Shown in pieces: positions 1 to 8,028 of a stretch of DNA of 64,000 bases. The notes beneath the pieces were generated by a model. That model was not told where the DNA came from, ran no database searches, and worked only from the letters and a program-made list of their open reading frames with translations. A program made the position numbers and the translations under genes. Every line of letters starts with the position of its first letter. Position 1 is the stretch's first letter. Source of the stretch: Sorangium cellulosum (GTDB taxonomy: Bacteria; Myxococcota_A; Polyangia; Polyangiales; Polyangiaceae). The DNA lies in contig NZ_CP012670.1 in the NCBI RefSeq assembly GCF_004135735.1, positions 2,790,001-2,854,000 on the forward strand, read 5' to 3'.

Positions 1-965
1 TGGCGCTGAGCGGCGCGATGTCGGCGTTCTTCGTGATCCTGGTGAACGCTTGCATGAACGATCCGGTCGGGTTCACCATGGTCGACGGCCGCCCGGCGGA
101 CATCGATCCGATCGCGGCGATGTTCAGCCCGCCCTGGAAGCACCAGACGCTGCACGGCATCCTCTCGTGCTACCAGGCGACCGCGTTCGTGATGACGGGG
201 ATCCACGCGCTGGTGCTGCTGCGGCACCCGGGGAGCACGCTGTTCCGGAAGGCGTTCGCGGTGACGCTCGTCCTCGCCGGGGTGACGGCGCTGGCGCAGC
301 CGTTCGTCGGCCACTACGCGGCGCAGGAGGTCGGGGCGAGGCAGCCCGCGAAGCTCGCGGCGATGGAGGCGCACTTCGAGACGTCGGCGCGCGCGCCGCT
401 GCTCGTCGGCGGGCTGCCCGACGTGGAGCGGGGCGAGGTCGACCATGCGATCGAGATCCCGGCGGGCCTGTCGGTGCTGCTGCACGGCGACCCGGACGCG
501 GTGGTGCCGGGCCTCGACAGCGTCCCGCGCGACGCGTGGCCGCCGGTGACGGCGACGCACCTCGCGTTCCAGGTGATGGTGGCGGCGGGCTCGGCGATGG
601 CGCTGCTCGCGGTGGTGGGGGCGGTGCTCGCGTGGCGGCGCCGGGGGATCCCGGACCAGCGGGCGTTCCTGTGGGCGGCGGTGCTGGCGAGCCCGCTCGG
701 GATCGTGGCGATGGAGGCGGGCTGGTTCGTGACGGAGCTCGGGCGCCAGCCGTGGATCGTGCGGGGCGCGATGCGCACGCGGGACGCGGTGACCCCGTTC
801 CCGCACCTCGCGGCGCCCTTCTGGATGTTCACGGCGCTGTATATCTTCCTCGGCGTGGTGGTGGTCTACCTGCTCGTCCGGCAGCTCCGCGCGGCGCCGC
901 TCGGGGTGACGGGGGCGCCTGGCGGGGCGCGCGCGGTCGGGGGAGGGGCGGCCGATGCATCCTGA
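1..965 (+). CDS. cydA: Cytochrome bd ubiquinol oxidase subunit I, C-terminal part (5' end outside window)
   Basis: The reading frame is open from base 3, so the gene starts before the window and about 320 residues are seen. The visible part has the CydA signature regions: SGAMSAFFVILVNACMN, the GHYAAQEV..KLAAME quinol-site region, and GRQPW near the last helices. Several hydrophobic segments fit an integral membrane protein. CydA carries hemes b558, b595 and d and oxidises quinol while reducing oxygen at low oxygen tension. The stop codon lies 11 bases inside cydB, so the two are translationally coupled. Confidence 0.95.
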   Translation, partial: ALSGAMSAFFVILVNACMNDPVGFTMVDGRPADIDPIAAMFSPPWKHQTLHGILSCYQATAFVMTGIHALVLLRHPGSTLFRKAFAVTLVLAGVTALAQPFVGHYAAQEVGARQPAKLAAMEAHFETSARAPLLVGGLPDVERGEVDHAIEIPAGLSVLLHGDPDAVVPGLDSVPRDAWPPVTATHLAFQVMVAAGSAMALLAVVGAVLAWRRRGIPDQRAFLWAAVLASPLGIVAMEAGWFVTELGRQPWIVRGAMRTRDAVTPFPHLAAPFWMFTALYIFLGVVVVYLLVRQLRAAPLGVTGAPGGARAVGGGAADAS

Positions 966-1992
966 GTGGCTCGTCGGCGGGGTGATGGTGGCGGCGCTCG
1001 TCCTGTACGCGCTGCTCGGCGGGGCCGATTTCGGCGGCGGCGTCTGGGATCTCCTGGCGTCCGGCCCGCGGAAGCGGGAGCAGCGGGCGCTCATCGAGCG
1101 GGTGATGGGCCCGATCTGGGAGGCCAACCACGTGTGGCTGATCCTGGCCGTGGTGCTGCTGTTCACCGCGTTTCCTCCGGCGTTCGCGGCGATCTCGGTC
1201 GCGCTGCACGTCCCCCTCACGCTGTTCCTGCTGGGCGTCGTGTTCCGCGGCTCGGCGTTCAGCTTCCGCAGCTACGACGCGCGGGGGGACCGGCAGCAGA
1301 AGCGCTGGGGGTTCGTCTTCTCGCTCGCGAGCGTGATCGCGCCGTTGCTGCTCGGGATGATCGTGGGCGCGGTGGCGTCGGGTCGGATCCGGGTGGCCTC
1401 GGGGGTCGTCACGAGCGGCTTCTTCGCGCCGTGGCTGTCGCTGTTTCCGGTCGTGGTCGGGCTGTTCGCGCTCTCGCTGTTCGCGTATCTCGCGGCGGTG
1501 TATCTGACGAACGAGGCGACGGACCCTGCGCTCGTCGACGATTTCCGGCGGCGCGCGCTCGCCTCGGGCTGCGTGGTGGCGGGGCTCGCGCTGGCGTCGT
1601 TCGCGGCGTCGTTCGAGGGCGCGCCGCTCATCCGCGAGGGCCTGACGGATCACCCGATCACGTGGCCGCTGCACGTCACGACGGGCCTCGCGGCGACGGC
1701 GGCGTTCGTCGGGCTGTGGACCCGCCGCTATGGCCTCGCGCGCGTCGCGGCGGCCGCGCAGGTCGCGTTGATCCTCCTCGGCTGGGCGGCCTCGCAGTAT
1801 CCTTACCTGGTGGTCCCTGACGTGACGGTCGAGGGCGCGGCGGCGAACCCGGTGACGCTGCGACTGGTGCTCTGGGCGCTCGGCGCCGGATCTTTGCTGC
1901 TGTTCCCATCGCTCTACGTGCTCTTCCGCGTCTTCGGGAGCGGCCGGGCGGGGGCTGCCTCGACGGGCGCCGGCGATCATGAGCGAGAGTAG
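955..1992 (+). CDS. cydB: Cytochrome bd ubiquinol oxidase subunit II
   Basis: This 345-residue polytopic membrane protein matches CydB in length and in its opening, where LGGADFGGGVWDLL is followed by GPIWEANHVWLI. It forms the cytochrome bd heterodimer with the preceding cydA product and stabilises the heme subunit. The ATG at 955 overlaps the cydA end by 11 bases. No cydX-like small ORF or cydDC maturation gene was recognised downstream. Confidence 0.96.
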   Translation: MHPEWLVGGVMVAALVLYALLGGADFGGGVWDLLASGPRKREQRALIERVMGPIWEANHVWLILAVVLLFTAFPPAFAAISVALHVPLTLFLLGVVFRGSAFSFRSYDARGDRQQKRWGFVFSLASVIAPLLLGMIVGAVASGRIRVASGVVTSGFFAPWLSLFPVVVGLFALSLFAYLAAVYLTNEATDPALVDDFRRRALASGCVVAGLALASFAASFEGAPLIREGLTDHPITWPLHVTTGLAATAAFVGLWTRRYGLARVAAAAQVALILLGWAASQYPYLVVPDVTVEGAAANPVTLRLVLWALGAGSLLLFPSLYVLFRVFGSGRAGAASTGAGDHERE

Positions 1993-2340
1993 GGACGGCG
2001 CGCGTACCACGTGCGAGGTATGTGGACCTCGCAATGCGCGATGGATGCCACCACCTCGCCCCACCCGCTGGCGGATGAGGGGGGGGTGATGGCGGGGCGC
2101 TGACAGGGCGTCAGTCCGTCCGGGCGCTAGACGGCCGATAGCTTGGGGGGATAGCGTAGGGAGGATACCGTGGGGGGCGAGGCGCCGGCGCGCATTGCAT
2201 TCCTGAAAGCCGCAAGGCTCTCTCGGGAGCCCATCGAAAAAACGCGAGCGCTTTCGCGGGCCTCCCCAGGGCGAGGGAACCGTGTTAGGCTCGCTGTCTC
2301 GGAGTTTCAGGATGCTTGTGGGGGAAGGAGTCCTGTAGAG
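1993..2340. other. Intergenic region, 348 bases, no gene recognised
   Basis: The region lies between cydB and the lipoprotein gene at 2341, both on the plus strand. It contains a small hairpin-forming stretch (CTGAC/GTCAG near 2100-2115) without a clear T-run, and the strong ribosome binding site GGGGAAGGAG at 2321-2330 for the next gene. An open frame continues upstream of 2341 to 2170 but lacks a ribosome binding site and does not look coding. No confident promoter was found. Confidence 0.5.
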
Positions 2341-4203
2341 ATGGCGAACATGGCTAGATACCGCCGACACACGATACTGGGTCTCATGGCAGCGACAGCG
2401 GGTGTGATGGGCTCGTTCGCCGCGTGCGCGGACTCGTACCGCAGCGAGGCCACTGGCAGCGGCACGGGACCTGGCGGCGCGAGCGGCAGCGGCACCGGCG
2501 GCGTCGGCGGCGTCGGCACCGGCGGCTCGGGCGGCGACGATCTGAGCACGGGGAGCTTCGGTGAGGGGGGGGCCTGCGAATACACGTGCTCCAACGATCT
2601 GAAGAAGGTCATCAGCTGCAACGGCGTGCCGATCCAGACGTGCGGCCCGGACGAGGGCTGCGTGAACGCCGAGTGCGTGCCGGGGCCGTGCGAGGCGGCG
2701 AAGAGGTCGAAGAGCTCGTACGGGTGTGATTTCTGGGCGCTGAAGACGGCGCAGCGACCACAGGCGCAGGGGGCGTGCTTCGCTGCATTCATCGCGAATA
2801 CATGGGAGAAGGAAGTAAAGATCGCCGTGGAGCGGAACGGCGAATCGTTGCCCGTTGATACCTTTGCCTTCATCCCGAAGGGGCAAGGGGCGAACGTCAC
2901 GTACATGCCCTATAATCCAAACGTAGGGCTTGGTATTGGCGAGGTCGCTGTTCTGTTCCTGTCGCGTCGTAGCGGCGGGTTGCTCGCATGCCCCAAGACC
3001 CCTGCGGTACAAACCGAGACGGGCGTGGCAGGGACCGGGCGTGGCTCAGCGTTCCACATAACGACGGACTATCCTGTAGTTGCATATCAAATCGCTCCGT
3101 ACGGCGGAGGAGAGACAAGCTATACGTCGGCGACGTTGCTGTTGCCTACGAGCTCATGGGACACGAACTACGTTGCCGTGAGCGCGTTCCCGATGTCCAA
3201 TTTTCACCCAGAAGACGCGCCCGCGGGGCTGCCGTCGTTGGAGATTGTCGCTCATGAAGACGACACCGAGGTGACAATCCTTCCCAATCAAGACATCGTG
3301 GGTGCGGGGCCGCCCGATGCCCCCGTTGTTGCCCCTGCATCGAAAGGCGTGCCGGTCACATATGCCCTGAACAAGGGGGAGTTCCTTCAGATCTCCCAGG
3401 ACATGGAGCTGACAGGAAGTCCCATAGAGTCGAATAAGCCAATCGGAGTGTTCGGGGCGTCCTCTTGTATGTATGTGCCACTGGAAGACAAAGATTGCGA
3501 TTCGGCGCATCAGCAGATTGCCCCGGTGCGAGCGACGGGGAGCGAGTATGTGGCTGTGCGCCACGAGGGGCGAATGGGGGGCAGCGACGAGGCTCCGCCG
3601 TGGCGTCTTGTGGGTATGGTCGACGGTACGGAATTGAGCTGGGAGCCGTCGAAGCCGAATGGGGCTCCGGACGTGCTAGGCTTTGGTGAGGTCCTCACAT
3701 TCAGTGCGGCGGGGCCGTTCGTGGTGAAGAGCCAAGACGCAGAGCATCCTTTCTATCTTGGCGGTTACATGACAGGCGGAGCGCGTTTTCAGGGGGAAGG
3801 TGATCCAGAATGGGTCAATGTTATACCGCCATCTCAGTTTTTGAATTACTATGTTCTCTTTACCGATCCTACGTATCCGCAAACTAGCTTGAATGTTGTG
3901 CGGACTCGTTCAAGGGTCGATGGTCGGTTTGCGGATGTGACATTGGAATGCATGGGGGTGCTTACGGGGTGGGAACGGATCGGTGATTATGAGTATACGC
4001 GAGTGCAGCTTGTGAGCGGAGACTTTCAGGGTTCCGGGAATTGTATTAATGGTCGTCATATGATGTCAAGTGACTTGCCGTTCGGTGTGACGGTATGGGG
4101 GTGGGGCGCGACGAGTGGTACGCCCGAGGTGTCCTATGCATATCCTGCCGGTGCAGGTTTTCAGCCGATTAACGAGATTAAGATTCCTCCGGTTCCTCGG
4201 TGA
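2341..4203 (+). CDS. Lipoprotein with IgGFc-binding-like domain
   Basis: The start is ATG 2341, 10 bases after GGAAGGAG; an upstream in-frame start at 2170 has no such site. The 620-residue product begins with a lipoprotein signal (lipobox SFAAC, lipid Cys about residue 29). A Gly/Ser/Thr linker (about 35-70) and a short Cys-rich part (about 78-115) follow, then a long region resembling the IgGFc_binding family common in myxobacteria. The role is unknown; surface exposure is inferred from the signal and linker. Base composition drops inside the gene: 3841-3900 has 23 G/C in 60. A hairpin terminator follows at 4291. Confidence 0.8.
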   Translation: MANMARYRRHTILGLMAATAGVMGSFAACADSYRSEATGSGTGPGGASGSGTGGVGGVGTGGSGGDDLSTGSFGEGGACEYTCSNDLKKVISCNGVPIQTCGPDEGCVNAECVPGPCEAAKRSKSSYGCDFWALKTAQRPQAQGACFAAFIANTWEKEVKIAVERNGESLPVDTFAFIPKGQGANVTYMPYNPNVGLGIGEVAVLFLSRRSGGLLACPKTPAVQTETGVAGTGRGSAFHITTDYPVVAYQIAPYGGGETSYTSATLLLPTSSWDTNYVAVSAFPMSNFHPEDAPAGLPSLEIVAHEDDTEVTILPNQDIVGAGPPDAPVVAPASKGVPVTYALNKGEFLQISQDMELTGSPIESNKPIGVFGASSCMYVPLEDKDCDSAHQQIAPVRATGSEYVAVRHEGRMGGSDEAPPWRLVGMVDGTELSWEPSKPNGAPDVLGFGEVLTFSAAGPFVVKSQDAEHPFYLGGYMTGGARFQGEGDPEWVNVIPPSQFLNYYVLFTDPTYPQTSLNVVRTRSRVDGRFADVTLECMGVLTGWERIGDYEYTRVQLVSGDFQGSGNCINGRHMMSSDLPFGVTVWGWGATSGTPEVSYAYPAGAGFQPINEIKIPPVPR

Positions 4204-4559
4204 TCTTGGCAAGAGCGTGGTCTCTTTCGTGTAGGGCTCATTGTGTAGTTCACGGTTCGTGTTGGATTTTCTTTCTGACTCGCATGCGTGAGCGCCTGGA
4301 TCTGTGCGTGTAATCCAGGCGCTTCCGTCTTATTGGGTGCACTGGTAAACAATGGGCTGGGGCAGTGAAATTTGATTAGGAGCTTCAATGTGGGGCAGGG
4401 TGCATCATTAGTCGTTGTGGAGGCATGGGGCGATGTTTGTTTCATGCTGTTGCGGTTGAAGTGATTTGTGTAATTGGTCGTTTAGCTGTGCAAGCGGAGA
4501 GTCTGTTTCATTGTGTCTTTCTGCTTGAGTTGAGGGATTCTTGTGTTTTTGGTTGCTCT
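4204..4559. other. Low-G+C intergenic region, no gene recognised
   Basis: This 356-base gap is distinctly AT-rich for the window: 4441-4500 has 27 G/C in 60. It holds the terminator hairpin at 4291-4323. A plus-strand frame is open from 4425, but its translation before residue 46 is not protein-like and the lipoprotein signal begins only at ATG 4560. No clear promoter was identified. Confidence 0.5.
4291..4323 (+). terminator. Rho-independent-type terminator hairpin
   Basis: AGCGCCTGGAT (4291-4301) pairs perfectly with ATCCAGGCGCT (4313-4323) around an 11-base loop and is followed by a T-rich stretch (TCCGTCTTATT). It sits about 90 bases past the stop of the IgGFc-binding-like lipoprotein gene. 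Confidence 0.7.
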
Positions 4560-6299
4560 ATGAGCGAGTGCACGAACCGCACCATCGCGCTGGGTTTTGA
4601 GATGCTGGCGGTGATCCTCTGGTCGGCTGCCGGGTGCGGTGCGATCCTGGGGCTCGATGATTTTGTCGATGCCGAGACCACCGTTATGGGTTCGGGCGGC
4701 GATGCGCCGACGACATCCAGCGCTGGGGATGCGCCGCCGGCGTCCAGCACTGGAGCAGAGGAGATTCCAACGGTTCCCGTTCTGCGGATTCCATTGAATG
4801 ATGCCTATCTGGGCACCATGCGGAAGAGTGGCTCGAGGCGACCCGTGTTTTCATGGGAAGCTTCGGCCGCATCGGCGGGGGCGCCCATCGAATACGAGCT
4901 CCAGTACGGCGCTGATCCGGACATGTCTGATGCGGCGTCGATTGTGACTGAAAAGACTCAGTATCGACCCGACCTGGATCTGGACGGGGAGTTGTTCCGG
5001 CCTGTCGGACAGCGCTACTACTGGCGCGTCCGGGCCTGCTTGCTCGGTAAGTGCTCCGACTTCTCTCCTGTGCGGTGGTTCAATATTGGCCGGACAAAGT
5101 GTGACTTCAACGCGGACGGCTACGATGATGTCGCCGTGAGCGCGGTCGGTCTCACTGTGGACCCAGGGGCGATCTACTTCTACTACGGAGCCGCGGGTCG
5201 GCAGTTCGGGCAGAGCTCGAATGGCGTGGTGTTCGAGCCTGATGGTGTGGGTGGTTTCGGTGTCTCCATCTCATGTGCAGGGGATGTCGATGGAGATGGT
5301 TACGCTGATGTCCTTGTGGGCGCTCCGTATGGCGGTGATAGCAAGGTGTTCCTCTATCGAGGGGAGCAAGGTGATCGCTTTTCTGGGCGTGATGTGACAG
5401 AGCTCCGGGCGGGCGGTCATTCCGTTGCCGCTGCTGGTGATGTCAACGCTGATGGTTTCGGCGACATCATCGCTGGGGGCGACGGCTATGCTGCGGCGCA
5501 CCTGTACCTAGGTGGACCTCCAGATGTCTTTCGTGCATCGTTTCCAATAACGCTTGCTGACGATGGTACCGCGGGCACGGTGGACCAGACGCTGGTGTCA
5601 TCCGCCGGCGATGTCAATGGTGATGGATTTTCGGATGTCATGGTGGCATTCATTTCTGCGGCGCGTCACGTGGTGCATGTTTACTTCGGTAATCCAGGTC
5701 GCGGATTTGACGCTGTGCCGAAAGTTGCGCTCGAAGCGCCTTCCGATGATCCCATATTTGTTAGTTCAATGGCATCTGCGGGCGACGTTAATGGGGACGG
5801 AATCGCCGATATCGTGATCGGTTCGTCACAGCTCGACAGGGCATATGTATACTTTGGGAGTGCTGAGGGACCGTCTTCCCGGCCGGATGTGACACTTGTG
5901 GGAGAAGCGGGGACGAGATTTGGGACTGCAGCTGCTTCAGCGGGTGATATGAACGGCGATGGTTTTGATGATGTTGCCGTTGGGACCGGAGATTATCTCG
6001 ATTCTCTCGGGGTCGTGTATCTGTACAAGGGTGCTTCCACGGTGAGATTTGATGATGTTTCGGTGGTTGCTTTGTACAGTCTGAGTGATCGGCAGACGGG
6101 GTTCGGATCGGTTCTGGGCTCATCCGGGGATGTGAACGGAGATGGTTACGCGGATCTGATGGTCGGGGCACCGTTCGCTGATGCTGTCTATGTCTACCTG
6201 GGGAGGCCAGAGCTTGTGACTCCTGCGGAAGCGGATGCTTCTGTGTCGCAGCCTCATCAGGCCAGCCGCCCCTTTGGTGTTGCCGTGACGCGACGGTGA
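4560..6299 (+). CDS. FG-GAP (integrin-alpha-like) repeat lipoprotein
   Basis: Starting at ATG 4560, the 579-residue product has a lipoprotein signal ending SAAGC (lipid Cys about residue 26), followed at once by GAILGLDDFVDAE. A Ser/Thr/Ala linker leads into a fibronectin-like segment (about 80-180). Seven Ca-binding-like FG-GAP motifs follow, for example DVDGDGYADVLVGAP, DVNADGFGDI and DVNGDGYADLMVGAP, which predict a seven-bladed beta-propeller. Function is unknown; adhesion or ligand binding at the cell surface is inference. The ribosome binding site is weak, and an upstream start at 4425 is possible but would bury the signal peptide. Confidence 0.85.
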   Translation: MSECTNRTIALGFEMLAVILWSAAGCGAILGLDDFVDAETTVMGSGGDAPTTSSAGDAPPASSTGAEEIPTVPVLRIPLNDAYLGTMRKSGSRRPVFSWEASAASAGAPIEYELQYGADPDMSDAASIVTEKTQYRPDLDLDGELFRPVGQRYYWRVRACLLGKCSDFSPVRWFNIGRTKCDFNADGYDDVAVSAVGLTVDPGAIYFYYGAAGRQFGQSSNGVVFEPDGVGGFGVSISCAGDVDGDGYADVLVGAPYGGDSKVFLYRGEQGDRFSGRDVTELRAGGHSVAAAGDVNADGFGDIIAGGDGYAAAHLYLGGPPDVFRASFPITLADDGTAGTVDQTLVSSAGDVNGDGFSDVMVAFISAARHVVHVYFGNPGRGFDAVPKVALEAPSDDPIFVSSMASAGDVNGDGIADIVIGSSQLDRAYVYFGSAEGPSSRPDVTLVGEAGTRFGTAAASAGDMNGDGFDDVAVGTGDYLDSLGVVYLYKGASTVRFDDVSVVALYSLSDRQTGFGSVLGSSGDVNGDGYADLMVGAPFADAVYVYLGRPELVTPAEADASVSQPHQASRPFGVAVTRR

Positions 6300-6389
6300 C
6301 GTGCGGGGGGCCAGGTACCCACTGAGAACTATTCGCTCGGAACGAGACCCCATCAGGCAGATCGAGCGACCGCCCGGTAACACTGCCCC

Positions 6390-7703
6390 TCAGCCGCTCC
6401 CCGCCTCGGATCTCCTCGCGCAGCGGATGCCCTGGGTCCGGGCTGTTCGGTCTTCGCTGTTCCGGAACGTCGTGTCGTACAGCGGTGCGATGGCGTTCCC
6501 GCCACGTACGACGTAGCTCGATCCAGAGCAGCCCTGGCTCGAGCAGTCCTCGCACGAGACTGGATAGTCGCCGTGACAATCCAGGGTCCACTCCGAGGCG
6601 TTTCCGAGCATGTCGGCGTGACCCCACCTGGCATCGCCAGATGGCGAGAACGAACCGACCGGGAGGAACGCGGAGAGGCTACATCCAGCAGAGGTGCCGT
6701 CTCCTCTGCATTCGTTGGCTGCGAAGCCGCCCTGCCTCGAGGACCCCCACGGATAGTCTCTTTGCTCTGCGCCGCCGGCGGCCGCATGGTTCCACTCTGC
6801 TTCCGTGGGCAAGCAACCCCCATCCCAGACGCAGAACGCGAACGCCTCGTACCATGTGACGCAGTGTATCGGACGATGCTCGTTCGGGCCCGGCGTGGCG
6901 GTCCAGGTCGGGTAGTACTCGCACTCGAGCTGTCTCTTGAGCTCCGCGGTGTTCGCGGCGAGCGCGGAGGCCCACGTGAACTGCCACCCGCTGTCCGCAA
7001 TGCCAGGGCGCTCCCAGCTCCCAGCGGTGGCGGATCCGCCCGCGTCCCCTTCAGCGCCTCCACGAACCTCCGGAACCGCCCCACCGTGACCTCGTACCTA
7101 TCGAGTCGGAGCTCGCTGATCGTGGCCGGGTACCTGGTATCATTGCTCCGGTAGAACGTTCCCCCCGGCACCACGTCCGCCGCGCAACAGTCCTGATCGC
7201 CGGTGACTCCGCAGCTCATCCCCACGCCGTCCGCCTCTCCGCCCTGGCAGCTCGTCGGCACGCACGCTCCCTGTCGGCACCCCGGGGAAGGGGGCTGCGC
7301 ACGCGGCCTCCTCGACCCAGGCTCCGCCCTCGCACCGCCGCGGCCTGTTCCCCGCGCAGCCGCGCTCGCCCTCGCTGCACGGCACGCATCGACCTCCCGT
7401 ACAGACCGGCGCCTCCTGACTGCAGGGTCGCTGAGGAATCCACTCCCGATCTGCGCACTGCCGTGGCGTGTCGCCGACGCAGTCCCGCTCACCGTGCGTG
7501 CAGCCCTCCGCACCCGAGCTCGCGCCGCCGTTGCCATCCGAGCTCGCGCCGCCGTCTCCGCCTCCGCCAGCGCTCACTGACGGCGCATCCGGGAAATCGT
7601 CAAGCCCCAGCAACAGGCTGCAGCTCACCTGCCCGGCCGTCATGGCGGTCAGTGCCATCCAGGTGCCCGTCCGGGAGCCCATCAGCCCTTTTTCTCGGCT
7701 CAT
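6390..7703 (-). pseudogene. FGE/SUMF1-like lipoprotein interrupted by two single-base frameshifts
   Basis: The gene reads through three segments. The N-terminal part (7703 to about 7290) has a lipoprotein signal with lipobox QVSC, then SLLLGLDDFPDAP and a Cys-rich region. A shift in the five-G run at 7290-7294 moves the frame for about 240 bases (PGGTFYRSND, LDRYEVTVGRFRRFVEALKG). A second shift in the CCCC run near 7045-7050 restores the original frame (PTEAEWNHAAAGG, NASEWT, YVVRGG, GIRCAR). Together these form an FGE-sulfatase domain. The catalytic cysteine pair of true formylglycine-generating enzymes is not seen. Either this is a decayed gene or the two homopolymers were misread. ATG 7703 is chosen for its purine-rich upstream site. 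Confidence 0.75.
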
Positions 7704-7747
7704 TCCCGCCTCTCTCCCGCCTCTCTCCCGCATCTCTCCCGCCTCAC
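7704..7747 (-). repeat. Four 11-bp tandem purine repeats forming the ribosome binding region
   Basis: On the minus strand the unit is close to GGGAGAGAGGC and occurs four times in register, at 7704-7714, 7715-7725, 7726-7736 and 7737-7747; the two outer copies are slightly degenerate. It lies directly against ATG 7703 of the FGE-like lipoprotein gene, so every copy offers Shine-Dalgarno-like GGGAG or GAGAGG. Confidence 0.75.
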
Positions 7748-8025
7748 CACGTGCGACACGCTACGCGCCTCCCCAGCGGCACGAAGGCCCCGCCGTTCCT
7801 CGCCCGCCCCTCGCCTCGCGACCGCTCCCGGGCCCCCGCCCGCCTCCTCGCCCGCGCGCCCAGGACGCAGCCCGCCCGCGGTGGCGCCCCTCGCACCTCG
7901 TGGTTCGACCCTGGAGACTTCCTCCCCCGGCCCGAGTAATCTCCGGCCCGGACGCCGGCCCGCATGCGGCGGAGCGCTCGCGTCCGCCCCGTTTTTGTCG
8001 AGCGTTGCTTGGAGGACAGCTCACC
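7748..8025. other. Divergent intergenic region between the FGE-like gene and the OmpA gene
   Basis: With the adjoining 11-bp repeats, the gene-free stretch between 7703 and 8029 is over 300 bases. It must carry promoters for both directions, but none was recognisable. The only clear element is GGAGGA at 8011-8016, the ribosome binding site of the OmpA-family gene. Open frames across it look like composition artefacts. Confidence 0.45.
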
Positions 8026-8028
8026 GTG

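Noticed and set aside
2341..7703. Genomic island or prophage
   Set aside because: Composition differs, but no integrase, transposase, tRNA or direct repeats were found, so only a transferred segment can be suggested.
6390..7703. Active sulfatase-maturing formylglycine-generating enzyme
   Set aside because: The catalytic cysteine pair is missing in the YVVRGG...GIRC region, and no sulfatase gene is adjacent.
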